Assembly: GCA_963969495.1 (NCBI GenBank)
Contig: OZ018330.1
Span: 46,304,394-46,368,393 of the forward strand
Length of the DNA stretch: 64,000 nucleotides
DNA from: Ceratothoa steindachneri
Lineage: Eukaryota > Arthropoda > Malacostraca > Isopoda > Cymothoidae
Direction: 5' to 3'
Below the pieces are notes generated by a model that worked only from the letters and a program-made list of their open reading frames with translations, made no database searches and had not been told where the DNA came from. The translations under genes were made by a program, and so were the position numbers. Positions 1 through 9,365 of this stretch are shown here, in pieces. The first letter of the stretch is position 1. The number at the start of each line of letters is the position of its first letter.

Positions 1-540
1 CAGCCTAAGGAGCCAAGGAATCGCTCCCTATGTGGAAACCCAAATAGTCAATAGTGCCAAAGGCGAAGTAGCACTTGTTTGGGCCAATCGTGAGGTGGTG
101 TTCCCGGAGTCGGCACATGAGGGCACGAAGGGCAGCCAGATGGTAGTCCCATTCCTGGGTCGCAACGTAAATGTTGTCGAAGTAGAAGGTGACGTGGGGC
201 AGCCCATCCAATATTCGCCTCATTATTTAATTATAATTGCTACATGCCGTCACCAACCCGAAAGTAAGTCGCCGGAATTGCACCAAGGCTTTGTCGGTGG
301 GGGAGGCCGTGTACCTCTTTATCTCTTTCCTCAATGTAATCTAGTAATAGGCCTTACACATATCTAATTCAGTAATGGATTTGGTTTTCTCGAACATGTG
401 AAAATTCTGATCGATGAGGGGAATCGGTTCGGCGTCGAACACGGTAACGGTGTTTAACTTCCGGAAGTCGATGCACATCCGGTAAGAATTGTCTGCCTTC
501 TTCAACATCAGTGAATTAGGTGAGTAGCGCTTGTAACTGG
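1..540 (-). pseudogene. reverse transcriptase of the Gmr1-like element (partial)
   Basis: From about 540 leftwards the minus strand reads 'SPNSLMLKKADNSYRMCIDF', then 'RKLNTVTVFDAEPIPLID', then 'KSITELDMCKAYY', a stop where Gln is usual, and after another stop the palm block 'HVTFYFDNIYVAT' (frame 223-5). The catalytic box is normally YxDD; here it is FDN, so the second Asp is lost. The frame ends just before the window edge with 'IDYLGFHIGSDSLAP' and a stop. Thumb and RNase H are outside the window. It lies directly downstream of the integrase C-terminal domain, which defines the unusual gene order. Confidence 0.8.
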
Positions 541-769
541 GTCTTCTAGGGGATCGGAAGCTGAGAGTTTATACTCAACTTGGTCGATGGGGAATCGGGG
601 GTATCTGGCAAGACGTAAAGAGGATATTCCGCGTCTTGTTCCACGCAGGCGACTTGTAACACGAGCAAGGGGGCAAGCGGGTAGCTCGACTCAAGTTGGA
701 TTCTTCGTCCGGGGCCACAAGTTGATTGGCACAAGCGCGTTGGTGGTAATTTTCAAGCATTTTCACGTG

Positions 770-1860
770 GAATAGCTTAGCGCCAGACGGAGTTCAGATC
801 AAGTAGCCGACAAGGCCGCGTTTCTTAATCACTAGCAAGCGGCCTTTCCATTGGCTCAAAGGTTTATTGTTCTCCGTGTGGAGTAGTAAAAAGACTTCGT
901 CACCCGGTTTAAATATTCGTTCTTGGGACTAACAGTCTAAGTAGGTTTTATACTTGCCAAAGTTTGTCTCGGCATTCTGATGCGCGATCTCTGCGCACTT
1001 TCCTAATCTCTGCCTCAGGTCTAGGAGGTAAGCGCAGGAGGATTGAATCTCCTGGTCTAATTTCAAATTGGAGAAGTGCTTCTTTAGAATGCTAAGGGGC
1101 CCTCTAACATTATGTCCATACAAAACCTCAAATGGGGCAAAACTCAAGGTGAGAGGAAGAATTGCTAGTATGCGAAAAGGGCTACCGGCAAGAAACGGTC
1201 CATTCTCGGTGTTGTTCAGCGCATAGTTTTTTGAGGATGGATTTGAGGGAGCCGTTAACCCTTTCATACATCCCGTTACCATCTGGGTAAAAAGAGGTGG
1301 TAAAAAGGAATTTTATCTTCAGGAGCTTGCTGACGTACTCCATCAGTTGCGACGTGAATTGGCCACCACGAGCAGACAGAATTTCCTTGGGTAATCCAAT
1401 GCGGGAGAAGATGAAGATTAGTGCTTTTGCGAAGGAGATAGGGTCTATTTTATTAAATGGCACGGCCTCGAGGAACCGGGGTGCAAAATCTACTAAAATT
1501 AGCATGTGACTGTGACTTTCACTCGACGTGGGGTGTATTGGACCAATGAAATCAATTGCGACACGGGAAAACGGCTCTGAGATTATGGGTCTTCTCTGCA
1601 ATGGTTCGGGCTTAACTCGTCCTTTGATGGCAGTCTTTTGGCAGATGTCGCAAGATTTGCAGTATAGAAGGATTTCTTCATTGCCGCCTGGCCAATGAAA
1701 ATATTTGAAGATCTTCTTGGTGGTCTTGGTGTGGCTAAAATAACCTGAAAATAGGCTGTCATGGGCAGTGGTTAAAATGTTACCAACATGAGAAAGCGGG
1801 ACACAATATTCGCGTCGGGGGCTTACTGTTTTCTGAGCACGCACGGTAAAGTAAGCCGTT
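770..1860 (-). pseudogene. integrase of the Gmr1-like element
   Basis: Would insert the cDNA into host DNA. The main frame (1844-1182, 220 codons) shows an HHCC-type zinc domain (His28, His38, 'CKSCDICQ' at 62-69) and an RNase-H-like core: first Asp in 'VAIDFIGP' (residue 98), second catalytic Asp replaced by Ala ('LSARGGQFTS', residue 158), Glu at 194 in 'GMYERVNGSL', with the DD35E spacing kept. The frame then shifts. The next stretch (1282-930) contains 'FAPFEVLYGHNVRGPL', and further down (about 900-770) the GPY/F-like C-terminal domain reads 'QWKGRLLVIKKRGLVGY' and ends 'FHVKMLENYHQR'. The missing Asp and at least two frame breaks make it inactive. Confidence 0.8.
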
Positions 1861-2115
1861 GGTAACGTGGTAGGAGATCACTTTGTCGCCTCGAGTGGCT
1901 TCTTGCACTTTTGACTAGGCCTTAACCCACAGAGGTCGGAAGGAATCGCAGTTCTTTTGGTTCCTTGCGAAGTCTTCAGTCATGACCTCCTTGAATTCTG
2001 AAGAACATGAGGTTTCTAGGGGCAAAGAAAGATACGAATCTTTAACCACTTGCGAATGGATAACTTCGGGCTGGGCCACGAATTTGGGGGAGACCCATGG
2101 GCACTGGTCAATAAA

Positions 2116-2364
2116 TTAATAGAGGCTGCTACTATTTCTACCCAGCCAGTGAAGTACGCACTTAGCTATGGGGAACCGATTGGCGCACCCCAAGTAGTCG
2201 TGCACGACGGCGAATTTATTATAGTTCGGTGCTACTGGGGGAAGCAGCTTGTCCGACACCATTATGCAGGTGCACCCAGTATCTCTCACAAAAGTGGAGA
2301 CACGGCAGCCATTAATCTTTCCGGATTCAAACTTAAGACCTCCAAAGGTTTTCTTATCAAACAA
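2116..2364 (-). pseudogene. retropepsin-like protease of the Gmr1-like element
   Basis: Aspartic protease that would mature the polyprotein. An 82-codon frame carries the active-site signature 'FVRDTGCTCIMVSDKLLP' with Asp at residue 28, followed by a hydrophobic stretch and 'FPIAKCVLHW', as expected of a short retropepsin. The usual DTG(A/S) is DTG-C here. It lies between the gag zinc knuckle and the integrase, in the position expected. The frame stops before connecting to integrase, so several lesions must separate them. Confidence 0.55.
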
Positions 2365-2669
2365 GAAGTTTATTTGGTGGCTGCCGGGACTTGCGGTGCT
2401 CGGGGGGGGAGGGAGAAGATTCCGATGGTGTCGACGAAGGCGCAGAGGCGGCAGAGATCTCGTGTACCTAGTGAGAAGAGTTATTCCTGAACTGAGAGTT
2501 CTGGGGGCAGTTCGTTTTCACATGGCCCTCCACACTACATACAGGAAAAATAAATGATGGGTCTCCTGGGGAAAGATGACGTAGGGGGGCATGAAAGAAC
2601 GGATTTACACCCTAGTGTTCGGACGAAAAGAGTGGTTTCGGCCTCGACGGCCCAGTTACCTTGGTAAAC

Positions 2670-3480
2670 TTGTCACAATGAATTTAACTTTATTTGGCTT
2701 AGGTTTGGGGGAAAGGGGGGCGTTTTCTTTATTCCCTTCTTTCGAATAAAGGAATAAATGTTGGCCTCTTTTGTGCACTCCTTGAATGTGAGGCACCACC
2801 GATCTTTTGCGAAAGATCTTACTTCAGCAGGAAGTGCAGCCAACAACTGGTCTCTCAGGAAGAAGTCAACGAGGGCATCGTAGTCATGCGGGATTTTAGA
2901 AGCATCGAGCCAAATCTTAAGGGGACGCTGGAAGGTGTATCCAAACTTACAGTATGTTTGGCCTGGCTTAAGGCAGGGATGTTTGAATTTGGATTTGTAA
3001 AAGTCTGGGGTCATGTTATATGTCTCCAGTAACTCCGAGGGGAGTGATATGAATATATCCTAGTGTTGGGAATTTAACAAGGGCAACAATTGAGCCACTC
3101 CATCTTCCTCGATGTCTCAATGGTTGATTTCGAAGATTTTTTCGAAGTGGAGTAAGAAGGCTCCGAAATCCTTGCCTTCATTGAAAACCGTCAGCTTAAC
3201 AGACGCGGTAGGGGGAGCTTTAGACCTCGAGCTGATGAACAGCATCTCGTTCCTGGTCCTACTTATTTCAAGTTCACGAAGGCGGGTTCATTCCCTTTCT
3301 TCTTGTTCTTCTCTTTCTCTTCTTTCTTCTCGTTCTTTTCTTTTCTTCTTTCTTCTCACTCCTTCCTTTCTCTCTCTCTTCTTCCTTCACGTTCCTTCTC
3401 TTCTCTTTCTCTTCTTTATTCACGTTCCTTCTCTTCTTTTTCTCTTTCGATCCTTTCCTCTTCTCGAATATAGAATATAG
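2670..3480 (-). pseudogene. gag of Gmr1-like element, charged coiled coil plus SCAN-like capsid domain
   Basis: Structural protein that would form the particle. The upstream part is encoded by an almost pure purine strand (pyrimidine on the plus strand, about 3290-3465) and reads as Arg/Glu/Lys-rich, coiled-coil-like sequence with stops. Next, about 3235-3010, comes a frame containing 'VKLTVFNEGKDFGAFLLHFE', typical of the start of SCAN-like gypsy Gag domains, with two stops. The open part at 3014-2673 (113 codons) continues the capsid-like fold: 'MTPDFYKSKF', 'YCKFGYTFQRPLKIWLD', then helices ending near 'FKECTKEANIYSFIR'. A shifted CCHC remnant (Cys-x2-Cys, a frameshift, then 'HVKTNC') lies downstream near 2505-2545, with a stop between the first two cysteines. 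Family identity is from recognition of this Gag type; it is not functional here. Confidence 0.65.
3290..3465. repeat. polypyrimidine simple-sequence tract
   Basis: A roughly 175-bp run of CTT, CTCTT and TTCC motifs with very few purines on the plus strand. It coincides with the antisense of the charged N-terminal part of the gypsy gag, so it is partly low-complexity coding sequence and not just a random microsatellite. It ends about 30 bp before the CR1 element. Confidence 0.8.
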
Positions 3481-3503
3481 AATCGGTAATTAGAGATAGA
3501 ATA

Positions 3504-4718
3504 GTGTGCCACCTCGAGGTAAATAATCTGATTAAAGATTCCCAACATGGGTTTAGGCGGGCGAGATCGTGCTTGACAAATTTGCTCGAATTCTTCCATA
3601 AAATGATTTGCGTTTACGACGAAAGCAAAGCTGTAGATGTAATCTATCTAGACTTTAAAAAGGCGTTTGACACCGTTCCGCACGAGAGATTATTAATGAA
3701 AGTTAAAGCAGTCGGTGTGAAGGGTAAGATATTAAATTGGATTAGAAATTGGCTGAAGGATCGTTCGCAGCGAGTAGTTATAAATGGTGAATGTTCAGAT
3801 TGGGTCAACGTCAGTAGTGGAGTGCCACAAGGCTCCGTGCTTGGCCCATTATTGTTTCTAATATATATAAACGATTTGGATAATGGCGTATTTAGTACGA
3901 TTTCTAAATTTGCTGACGACACGAAGCTGGGCAACCGTGCCTATGTAAGATCGGATGTAGAAAAATTACAAAAGGACCTAAACTTGATTGTCAGATGGGC
4001 GGATAAGTGGCAAATGCAGTTTAATTTAAGTAAATGTAAGGTGATGCATTTGGGTTGCCATAATTTGAGGGTAGAGTATACCATGAAAGGCCAGGTCCTC
4101 GACGTAGTTAAATTGGAAAAAGACCTGGGAGTTTTAGTCTCGGATGACTTCAAAGTCACGAAACAATGCGCGGATGCATGTAAAAAAGCAAATCGTGTGC
4201 TGGGTTATATCGCGCGTAATTTCACGTTCAAATCCAAAGAGATAATTTTACCATTGTATAAATCACTTGTGCGTCCACTGCTCGAATATGCGGTTCAATT
4301 TTGGGCTCCATACTTAAACAAAGATATCGCGCAATTAGAAAGAGTGCAGCGTAGGGCTACAAAATTAATTCCCGAGCTGAGAAACAGGCCCTATGAGGAA
4401 AGACTCAGGGCATTAGATTTGCCATCTCTCGAAGGCAGAAGATTACGTGGCCAGCTAATTGAAGTATTTAAAATATTGAAAGGATTTTCAAACGTTGATT
4501 ATAGGAATTTGTTCGAATTGGATCATAGGGGAAATACTCGGCAACACGGATTAAAATTAGTGAACAAGCGATTTAACACTAGTATAGCCCAAAACTATTT
4601 TACGTTTAAAATTACTCAAATTTGGAATAGGCTACCCACCCACGTAGTGGATAGTAGGTCGGTAAATATGTTTAAAAACCGTCTCGACGCGCACTTAAAT
4701 AGTATAAATATAACGTAG
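3504..4718 (+). CDS. CR1-like LINE reverse transcriptase, C-terminal 404 codons, uninterrupted
   Basis: Copies element RNA into DNA at the target site. The frame is open for 404 codons and holds the palm and thumb blocks in order: 'NLIKDSQHGFRRARSC' (residues 8-23), motif A 'IYLDFKKAFDTVPHERL' with Asp50, motif B 'GVPQGSVLGPLLFLIYINDL' (106-125), catalytic 'KFADDTKLG' (135-143, both Asp present) and the C-terminal 'LVRPLLEYAVQFWAP' region. The endonuclease and fingers are absent because of 5' truncation; the first Met is simply the first in frame and is probably not a real start. All visible catalytic residues are intact, unlike every other large frame in the window, so this is among the youngest insertions. 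Confidence 0.85.
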   Translation: MCHLEVNNLIKDSQHGFRRARSCLTNLLEFFHKMICVYDESKAVDVIYLDFKKAFDTVPHERLLMKVKAVGVKGKILNWIRNWLKDRSQRVVINGECSDWVNVSSGVPQGSVLGPLLFLIYINDLDNGVFSTISKFADDTKLGNRAYVRSDVEKLQKDLNLIVRWADKWQMQFNLSKCKVMHLGCHNLRVEYTMKGQVLDVVKLEKDLGVLVSDDFKVTKQCADACKKANRVLGYIARNFTFKSKEIILPLYKSLVRPLLEYAVQFWAPYLNKDIAQLERVQRRATKLIPELRNRPYEERLRALDLPSLEGRRLRGQLIEVFKILKGFSNVDYRNLFELDHRGNTRQHGLKLVNKRFNTSIAQNYFTFKITQIWNRLPTHVVDSRSVNMFKNRLDAHLNSINIT

Positions 4719-4976
4719 TCTGAGCACAGTAAATAATAACGTCTTTGCAAAAGGAGTTTGGAGCGGAGGAACAACGAGAGTAAAAATGATGAGTAAAAAT
4801 GATGACTAAAAATGATGCCAGCGATTTCTCTTGCATGTGTAGTTTAGATATCCATTTTCTTTTCCGCCTATCCTATAACTAGATTTTCACCACTAGCAGT
4901 CGAGGGCTGCGGAAGTTGAGAAGAAAAACTTTCTATCACCCCCCCTTAGGTTGAAGTAGTTAATATGCCTGACATT

Positions 4977-5000
4977 GTACACATGTAGATAAGTGTGTAC
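4977..5000 (+). other. stem-loop in LINE 3' region, copy 1
   Basis: Perfect 7-bp stem GTACACA/TGTGTAC around the loop TGTAGATAAG. The same loop recurs at 5052-5077 with a stem changed on both sides. LINE 3' ends often carry a stem-loop recognised by the reverse transcriptase; that role is inferred. Confidence 0.5.
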
Positions 5001-5051
5001 AGTAGATTATATATTTAAAAAAAAAAAAAAAAAAAAATATAGCATGTTAGA

Positions 5052-5077
5052 GATACACTCGTAGATAAGTGTGTATC
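5052..5077 (+). other. stem-loop in LINE 3' region, copy 2
   Basis: Perfect 7-bp stem GATACAC/GTGTATC around TCGTAGATAAGT. Compared with 4977-5000 it has an extra A on the 5' arm matched by an extra T on the 3' arm, so pairing is preserved. It lies after the A run that ends the CR1-like element. Confidence 0.5.
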
Positions 5078-5632
5078 GTAGTTTCGGATGTAGTGTAGCG
5101 GACTAGCCTCGAGCGGACCTTAGGGTCTTTGTTGGTCCTAGATTCTGTAGTTCTGTAGTTCTGTAGTCCTTACCGTTGAGTACAAGCGACTCTCCTTGCA
5201 ACTTAAACGTGTTAAATAATGAAGACATTTTATCGCGTTTGACAAACTTCGAAGAAAAGCATCATAAAAATGGGAATTATTTGACGCATAGGGAAAGTGC
5301 TGGTAGGCTTTGGCGGACCTACGATTCTTCACTTAGAAAAAAAACAAACACATCGATAATTATTTCGCACATCTCGAATTCTTAATTATACTCGAAATAT
5401 TCACTCCGAATTGAGCGAAAGCCTGTGTTGCCCAATACACACGAAGAAAACGAAAACACATTACAAAAAGAGAAATAAGATTAATTCCTTTACAATACGC
5501 CAAGCGTTTTATGAGCCACGGGAAGGGTTAAATTTCATACGGTCACAAAATTCAATACAAAAAAGTGCACACAAAAGCGAAAATAGGTAAAATCCTTTCT
5601 ACAGTTTCCAAAACCAGAACGAACCTTTAATA
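5078..5632. other. no gene seen
   Basis: AT-rich sequence between the CR1 tail and the mariner. A short direct repeat of 'ttctgtag' occurs near 5142-5167. I see no coding homology or terminal repeat. Confidence 0.4.
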
Positions 5633-5634
5633 TA

Positions 5635-6835
5635 TTGGGTTGAGGAATAAGTTCTTGCGGTTTTATCAAATTTATTCATTACCATTAACAATTTTAGAAA
5701 AAAATCATTTTTAATTAGTAACAATATGCAATGTGATCAATAATGTATTCCCCGTTGTTATTTACGAATTCTTCCCAACGTTCAACTAGTTTTTCGATGC
5801 CTCTGCAATAAAAATCTCTTTATTTTGACTCGAAGAATTCGTCTAACTAGTTTCTTAATTCCACATCAGTATTGAACGAAACGCCGAGCAAATTGTTGGA
5901 GAGCGATCGGAACAGATGGAAATCCGATGGAGCCAAGTCTAGCGAATATGGAGGATTTGGCAAGATTTCCCAATTAAGCGTTTGGGTGACGTCTTTTGAG
6001 ATATTGGCAATGTGAACACGAGCCTTGTCGTGTTGCAGAAGGACTCCATAACGTCGATGAGGTCGCTTTTCACGAATAGCTTCGGCGAGTCGATACATTT
6101 GTTGAACGTAGAGCTCTGCATTGACAATCTCGTTGTTCGCAAGGAGCTCATAAAGAATGATGCCTTCACAATTCCACCACACACACAGCATCGTCTTTCA
6201 TGGATGAAGTCCTTGCTTTAATCGCGGAAGTGTTTTTTTATTGGGGCTAAGCCATTGTTTTCGATGGTTCCTGTTGACATAAACACACCACTTTTCGTCG
6301 CCAGTGATGATGCGGTTAAGAAATATGTCCTTATATCCACGAGTAGCAAACCTGCCCCAATCGTGGAGCGTTAAAGTTTGTTGCTTCCGCTCAAAACGTG
6401 CAGAACCCATGCCCCGAGTTTTTTAACCCTTCCCATTGAATGAAGTTGATTCTCTACAGTTTTCTAATCACACGCCAATTGTACAGCCAATTCTCTAGTC
6501 GATTGAGGAGGATTTTCATGAAAAAGGTCATTCAATTGGTCTTCATCCAACTTAATGGGGCGACCAGAACGTTCTTCGTCATTAAGATTGAAATGACCGT
6601 TTTTGAAACGTGAAAACCACCATTGAGCTGTCCTTTCTGATAAACCATTTTCTCCGTACACATCTCAACTATCGCGACGAGCTTTAGCTGCGTTTGCATT
6701 GTTCCCATCTCAATTGAAAATGAATAACAACAAGTGTCGAAAATGCGCCTTTCTTTTAACTTGACATTCCATTTTGAGGGTACAGAACAAAAATTAAATT
6801 AATACAACTTTAAAATAAACTACAATGACTTATTA
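5635..6835 (-). mobile_element. mariner element, lacking its 5' end
   Basis: The 3' terminal inverted repeat 'ttgggttgaggaataag' starts at 5635 next to a TA. It is the same as the repeat closing the mariner derivative at 39545-40270. At the other end the similarity to that copy stops at about 6835, before the matching repeat, so the 5' end has been lost. The body encodes a mariner transposase pseudogene on the minus strand. Confidence 0.8.
5740..6780 (-). pseudogene. mariner (DD34D) transposase
   Basis: Cut-and-paste transposase. From 6661 leftwards the paired helix-turn-helix reads 'LSERTAQWWFSRFKNGHFNL' then 'DEERSGRPIKLDEDQL'. After a frame break the catalytic domain starts near 6410 with 'NRIITGDEKWCVYVN' (first Asp). 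'LLQHDKARVHIA' (second Asp) and 'YSLDLAPSDFHLFRSL' (third Asp) follow at 6191-5847, with 34 residues between the second and third Asp, the mariner signature. The stop between 'LKQGLHP' and 'KTMLCVWW' at about 6200 is TGA where related mariners have Arg, consistent with a CGA-to-TGA change. Several further stops and shifts occur, so it is inactive although all three Asp survive. Confidence 0.85.
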
Positions 6836-7262
6836 CCAAAGCAACAGATATTATACAAGACAGACCTTTGTTCCCCCAAACTACAGATAAAACGTAAAAA
6901 ATATTTCGCTATCCAAAAATACTGTTTCAATTTACGCACTTATTTTTGTTATCCAGAATATGTAAACATACACAGAAGTTTTGGGGACACCTGATGAATA
7001 GCCTGCCATTATAAGCGAGCTCCAGAAAAAAAGGGTAAGGATGTAGAACAAAACAACATGTGAATCTATTTTCTGTCCTTTTATCCTTTGAATTTTTTTT
7101 TTCCTATTTTCTGTTGAATGGGATTTTTCAACTGATTCTAATTATTATTTTTTCAACGCTGATTTCAAATCTAAAATCGGTTTTTGTCTGTATGCTCTAA
7201 GTTTAATGAGATATGAAATTTATGATTTTTCATAAATTAACCCTATTTATGTTTTGTTTCAG
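6836..7262. other. AT-rich spacer ending in a splice-acceptor-like tract
   Basis: No coding similarity. The last bases read 'atttatgttttgtttcag' immediately before the first frame of the next gene remnant, matching a 3' splice site, so an upstream exon may once have existed. I could not place a donor. Confidence 0.35.
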
Positions 7263-9365
7263 ACCTAATGATAGATTGTTTAAGTAGACATAAATGCATA
7301 AATGATCCTAATGAATTTTGTTACATATGTCGCTGCTACATACTTGTTCATCAGAGGCATAATAAATCAAGGATTGTGCGCCGTGCCTATAAAGCCAATT
7401 TTGAGGTTTCTCTTGGTGACCAAAACAAAAAGTGGGCTTCACAGACTGTGCCAAAATACCGAATAAAATCTTCGTGACTGGACAAAAGGAAAACGAAAAG
7501 TCTACTTTTTGAAACCTCATTGGTTTGGCGAGAACCAAAGGACCAAATAAATCACTGTATATTTTCCTGGTTAATAATAAAGGTGTTAGCAAGTAAAAAA
7601 ACAACATAATATCTCTATCCCAGTCTTCCTTCTTCAATTTAAACTACTTCGCATTCTGAGGAAGTACCAGTTCCAGTAGCAGTTTTTAATTGTTCTTTCT
7701 CCTCTGAAGATGTAAATCTGATTAGGAGTTTGAAGACGATCTCAGACTCCGAAGACTCCTCATCTCATGGGAAGCAGTCATCAGTCCCTCAGTATTTTAC
7801 TCGGGTGGAACTGAATGACTTAGCACGTGATTTGGCAGTGTGTGGCAAAGCAGCGGAGCCTTTTTCTTTCACGCTAAATCAAAAACCTTCTGGACAGATC
7901 CGCAAAAGTCTCATATTTCAGAACACGCGACCAGATTTTTGTGATATTTTCAGAAGACAAGCAACTTGTTTACTGCCACACTATCTCACATTTTTTAGCA
8001 CAGTTAGGTGTTACTATGTCTTTCCGTAGGTCAGTCTATCTGATGGTAGCCACTTTAATTTTTAATGAGTTTTGGAAAATTTTGAAGGTCGTAGGGTCAT
8101 ATGGTCATAAGTCAAAATAATTGAAAGTACGCGACTTAGGGGTGTTGACTTTGTTGGGCAAGAAATTCGTAACTATTCGGCTTATTCTAACAGAATTTGA
8201 AACCAACATGTTGTTTTACATTATCTTTCGAATTATATAATTGCCAAGGTCCTGCCAAGGTTAGTACTGGAATTATTAATAGAAAACTAACTATGGTCTG
8301 ATTGCCCCACTTGTTGAGAATTTTGAAAGTCGTAAGGTTATAGGGTCATAAGGTCATAAGACAGAATAATTGAGAGCACGCAAATTTGGTCTATTGACCT
8401 TGTTTTGGATAGTTCTAAGCGCAGCTTAAAATCGGTTCTTTTGCATAATAATAATGCTTTTGGTGCAGTCCCAGTTGGTCACTCAGTGTATTTACGAGAA
8501 ATACATGACGACATAAAAATGGTTATTGATATACTTAAATAATAAGAGGCAACCTGGTTAATTTGTGTGGACCTAAAAACGGTCAACTTCCCCCTTGGCC
8601 AACACAAATGTTTCACTTACTTCTCATACTATCTCTGCATGTGGGAGAGTCGAGCTCAAGTTAAAACTTGACCCAGGAGGAAAGGAACATTCGCGAAACT
8701 CTGGAAGTAGCTATGCCCAACATTATGAATGACCCGATCGTCAGATGAGGGAAAATCATTTTACTCCACTCCATCTTAAGTCTGGCTTGATGAAGCCTTT
8801 TGTAAAGTCATTGAGCACTGACAGGGAATGCTTTTGGCACGTAGTTTCTGCCCTTCTTGCTCTGTATTTTAAGAAAATCATAACAGGCGCATTTGATGGT
8901 TCTCAAATTCATGCCTTTGTACGTGATGTGGAATTTGCCAGAAAGAGGAATGACAAGGAAAATGCAGCGGAGCTGTCATTCATGGTGGTTATACAAGACT
9001 TTCCTCGTAACAATAGGCCGATAACTATGAGAATTTAGTTGCAAGAATGTTGTTGGCTTTTGTGATCTTGGATACAACATGAGTGTCAAGCTTCATTTGC
9101 TGAATAGTCACTTTCGCCATTTCCCATAGAAACCGGAAGCTCTAAGTGATGAATAGGGAGAGCGCTTCCACCAAGACCTCATGACTTAGGAAGAGCGCTA
9201 TCAAAGGCGATTGATTGGACGGGTATATGATAACGGCCTACGACTAGAGTATCAAACGAGATGACCCCGACAAAGTCTTCAAACGCAAGAGCTACAAGCG
9301 CAAATTCGTGCCATAATAAGAAGATTTTGAGCTTTTTTATTTCATCGGCCTTTCTCAATCGCATC
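7263..9365 (+). pseudogene. unclassified transposon-like gene family, decayed
   Basis: Three collinear blocks match a large protein family I remember as highly multiplied in arthropods and cnidarians but whose function I cannot name. Block 1 (7268-7477) has 'NDPNEFCYICRCY', a Cys-x2-Cys finger start, then 'LGDQNKKWA' and, in a shifted frame, 'SLVWREPKD'. Block 2 (about 7730-7960) has 'RVELNDLARDL' after an acidic, Ser-rich linker. Block 3 (about 8745-9200) has 'LHLKSGLMKPFVKSL', 'GAFDGSQIHAFVRDVEF' and, through stops, 'VKLHLLNSHFRHFP' and 'GERFHQDLMT', where the family has its conserved GERFHQD box. Many stops and a missing middle segment between blocks 2 and 3 show it is dead. A preceding 3' splice-site-like tract suggests a spliced gene. 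Confidence 0.55.

Larger units (their letters stand above)
1..3480 (-). mobile_element. Gmr1-like Ty3/gypsy retrotransposon, decayed, runs off the left edge
   Basis: Reading leftwards on the minus strand, the domains come in the order gag (about 3470-2670), zinc-knuckle remnant (about 2540-2505), protease (2364-2116), integrase (1860-770) and reverse transcriptase (540-1). Integrase upstream of reverse transcriptase is the reverse of the usual Ty3/gypsy order and is the hallmark of the Gmr1-like group. The domains follow one another without a detectable foreign insertion: the integrase C-terminal domain runs into a linker and then into the first reverse-transcriptase block. All frames carry stops or shifts, so the copy is dead. 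RNase H would lie beyond the window. No LTR is visible; the gag end is cut at the CR1 element that begins near 3490. Confidence 0.8.
3490..5037 (+). mobile_element. CR1-like LINE, 5'-truncated, with poly(A)-like end
   Basis: Non-LTR retrotransposon fragment. It starts within the reverse-transcriptase domain (5' truncation, as usual for LINEs), runs through the complete C-terminal region to 4718, then has about 320 bp of 3' sequence. That 3' part includes a short tandem repeat of a 14-bp 'agtaaaaatgatg'-type unit at 4780-4817, a strong hairpin at 4977-5000 and a 21-23-bp A run at about 5015-5037. A related hairpin after the A run (5052-5077) suggests insertion into or beside an older tail. A diverged relative of its 3' coding half lies at 52265-52745. 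The true left boundary is uncertain. Confidence 0.7.
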
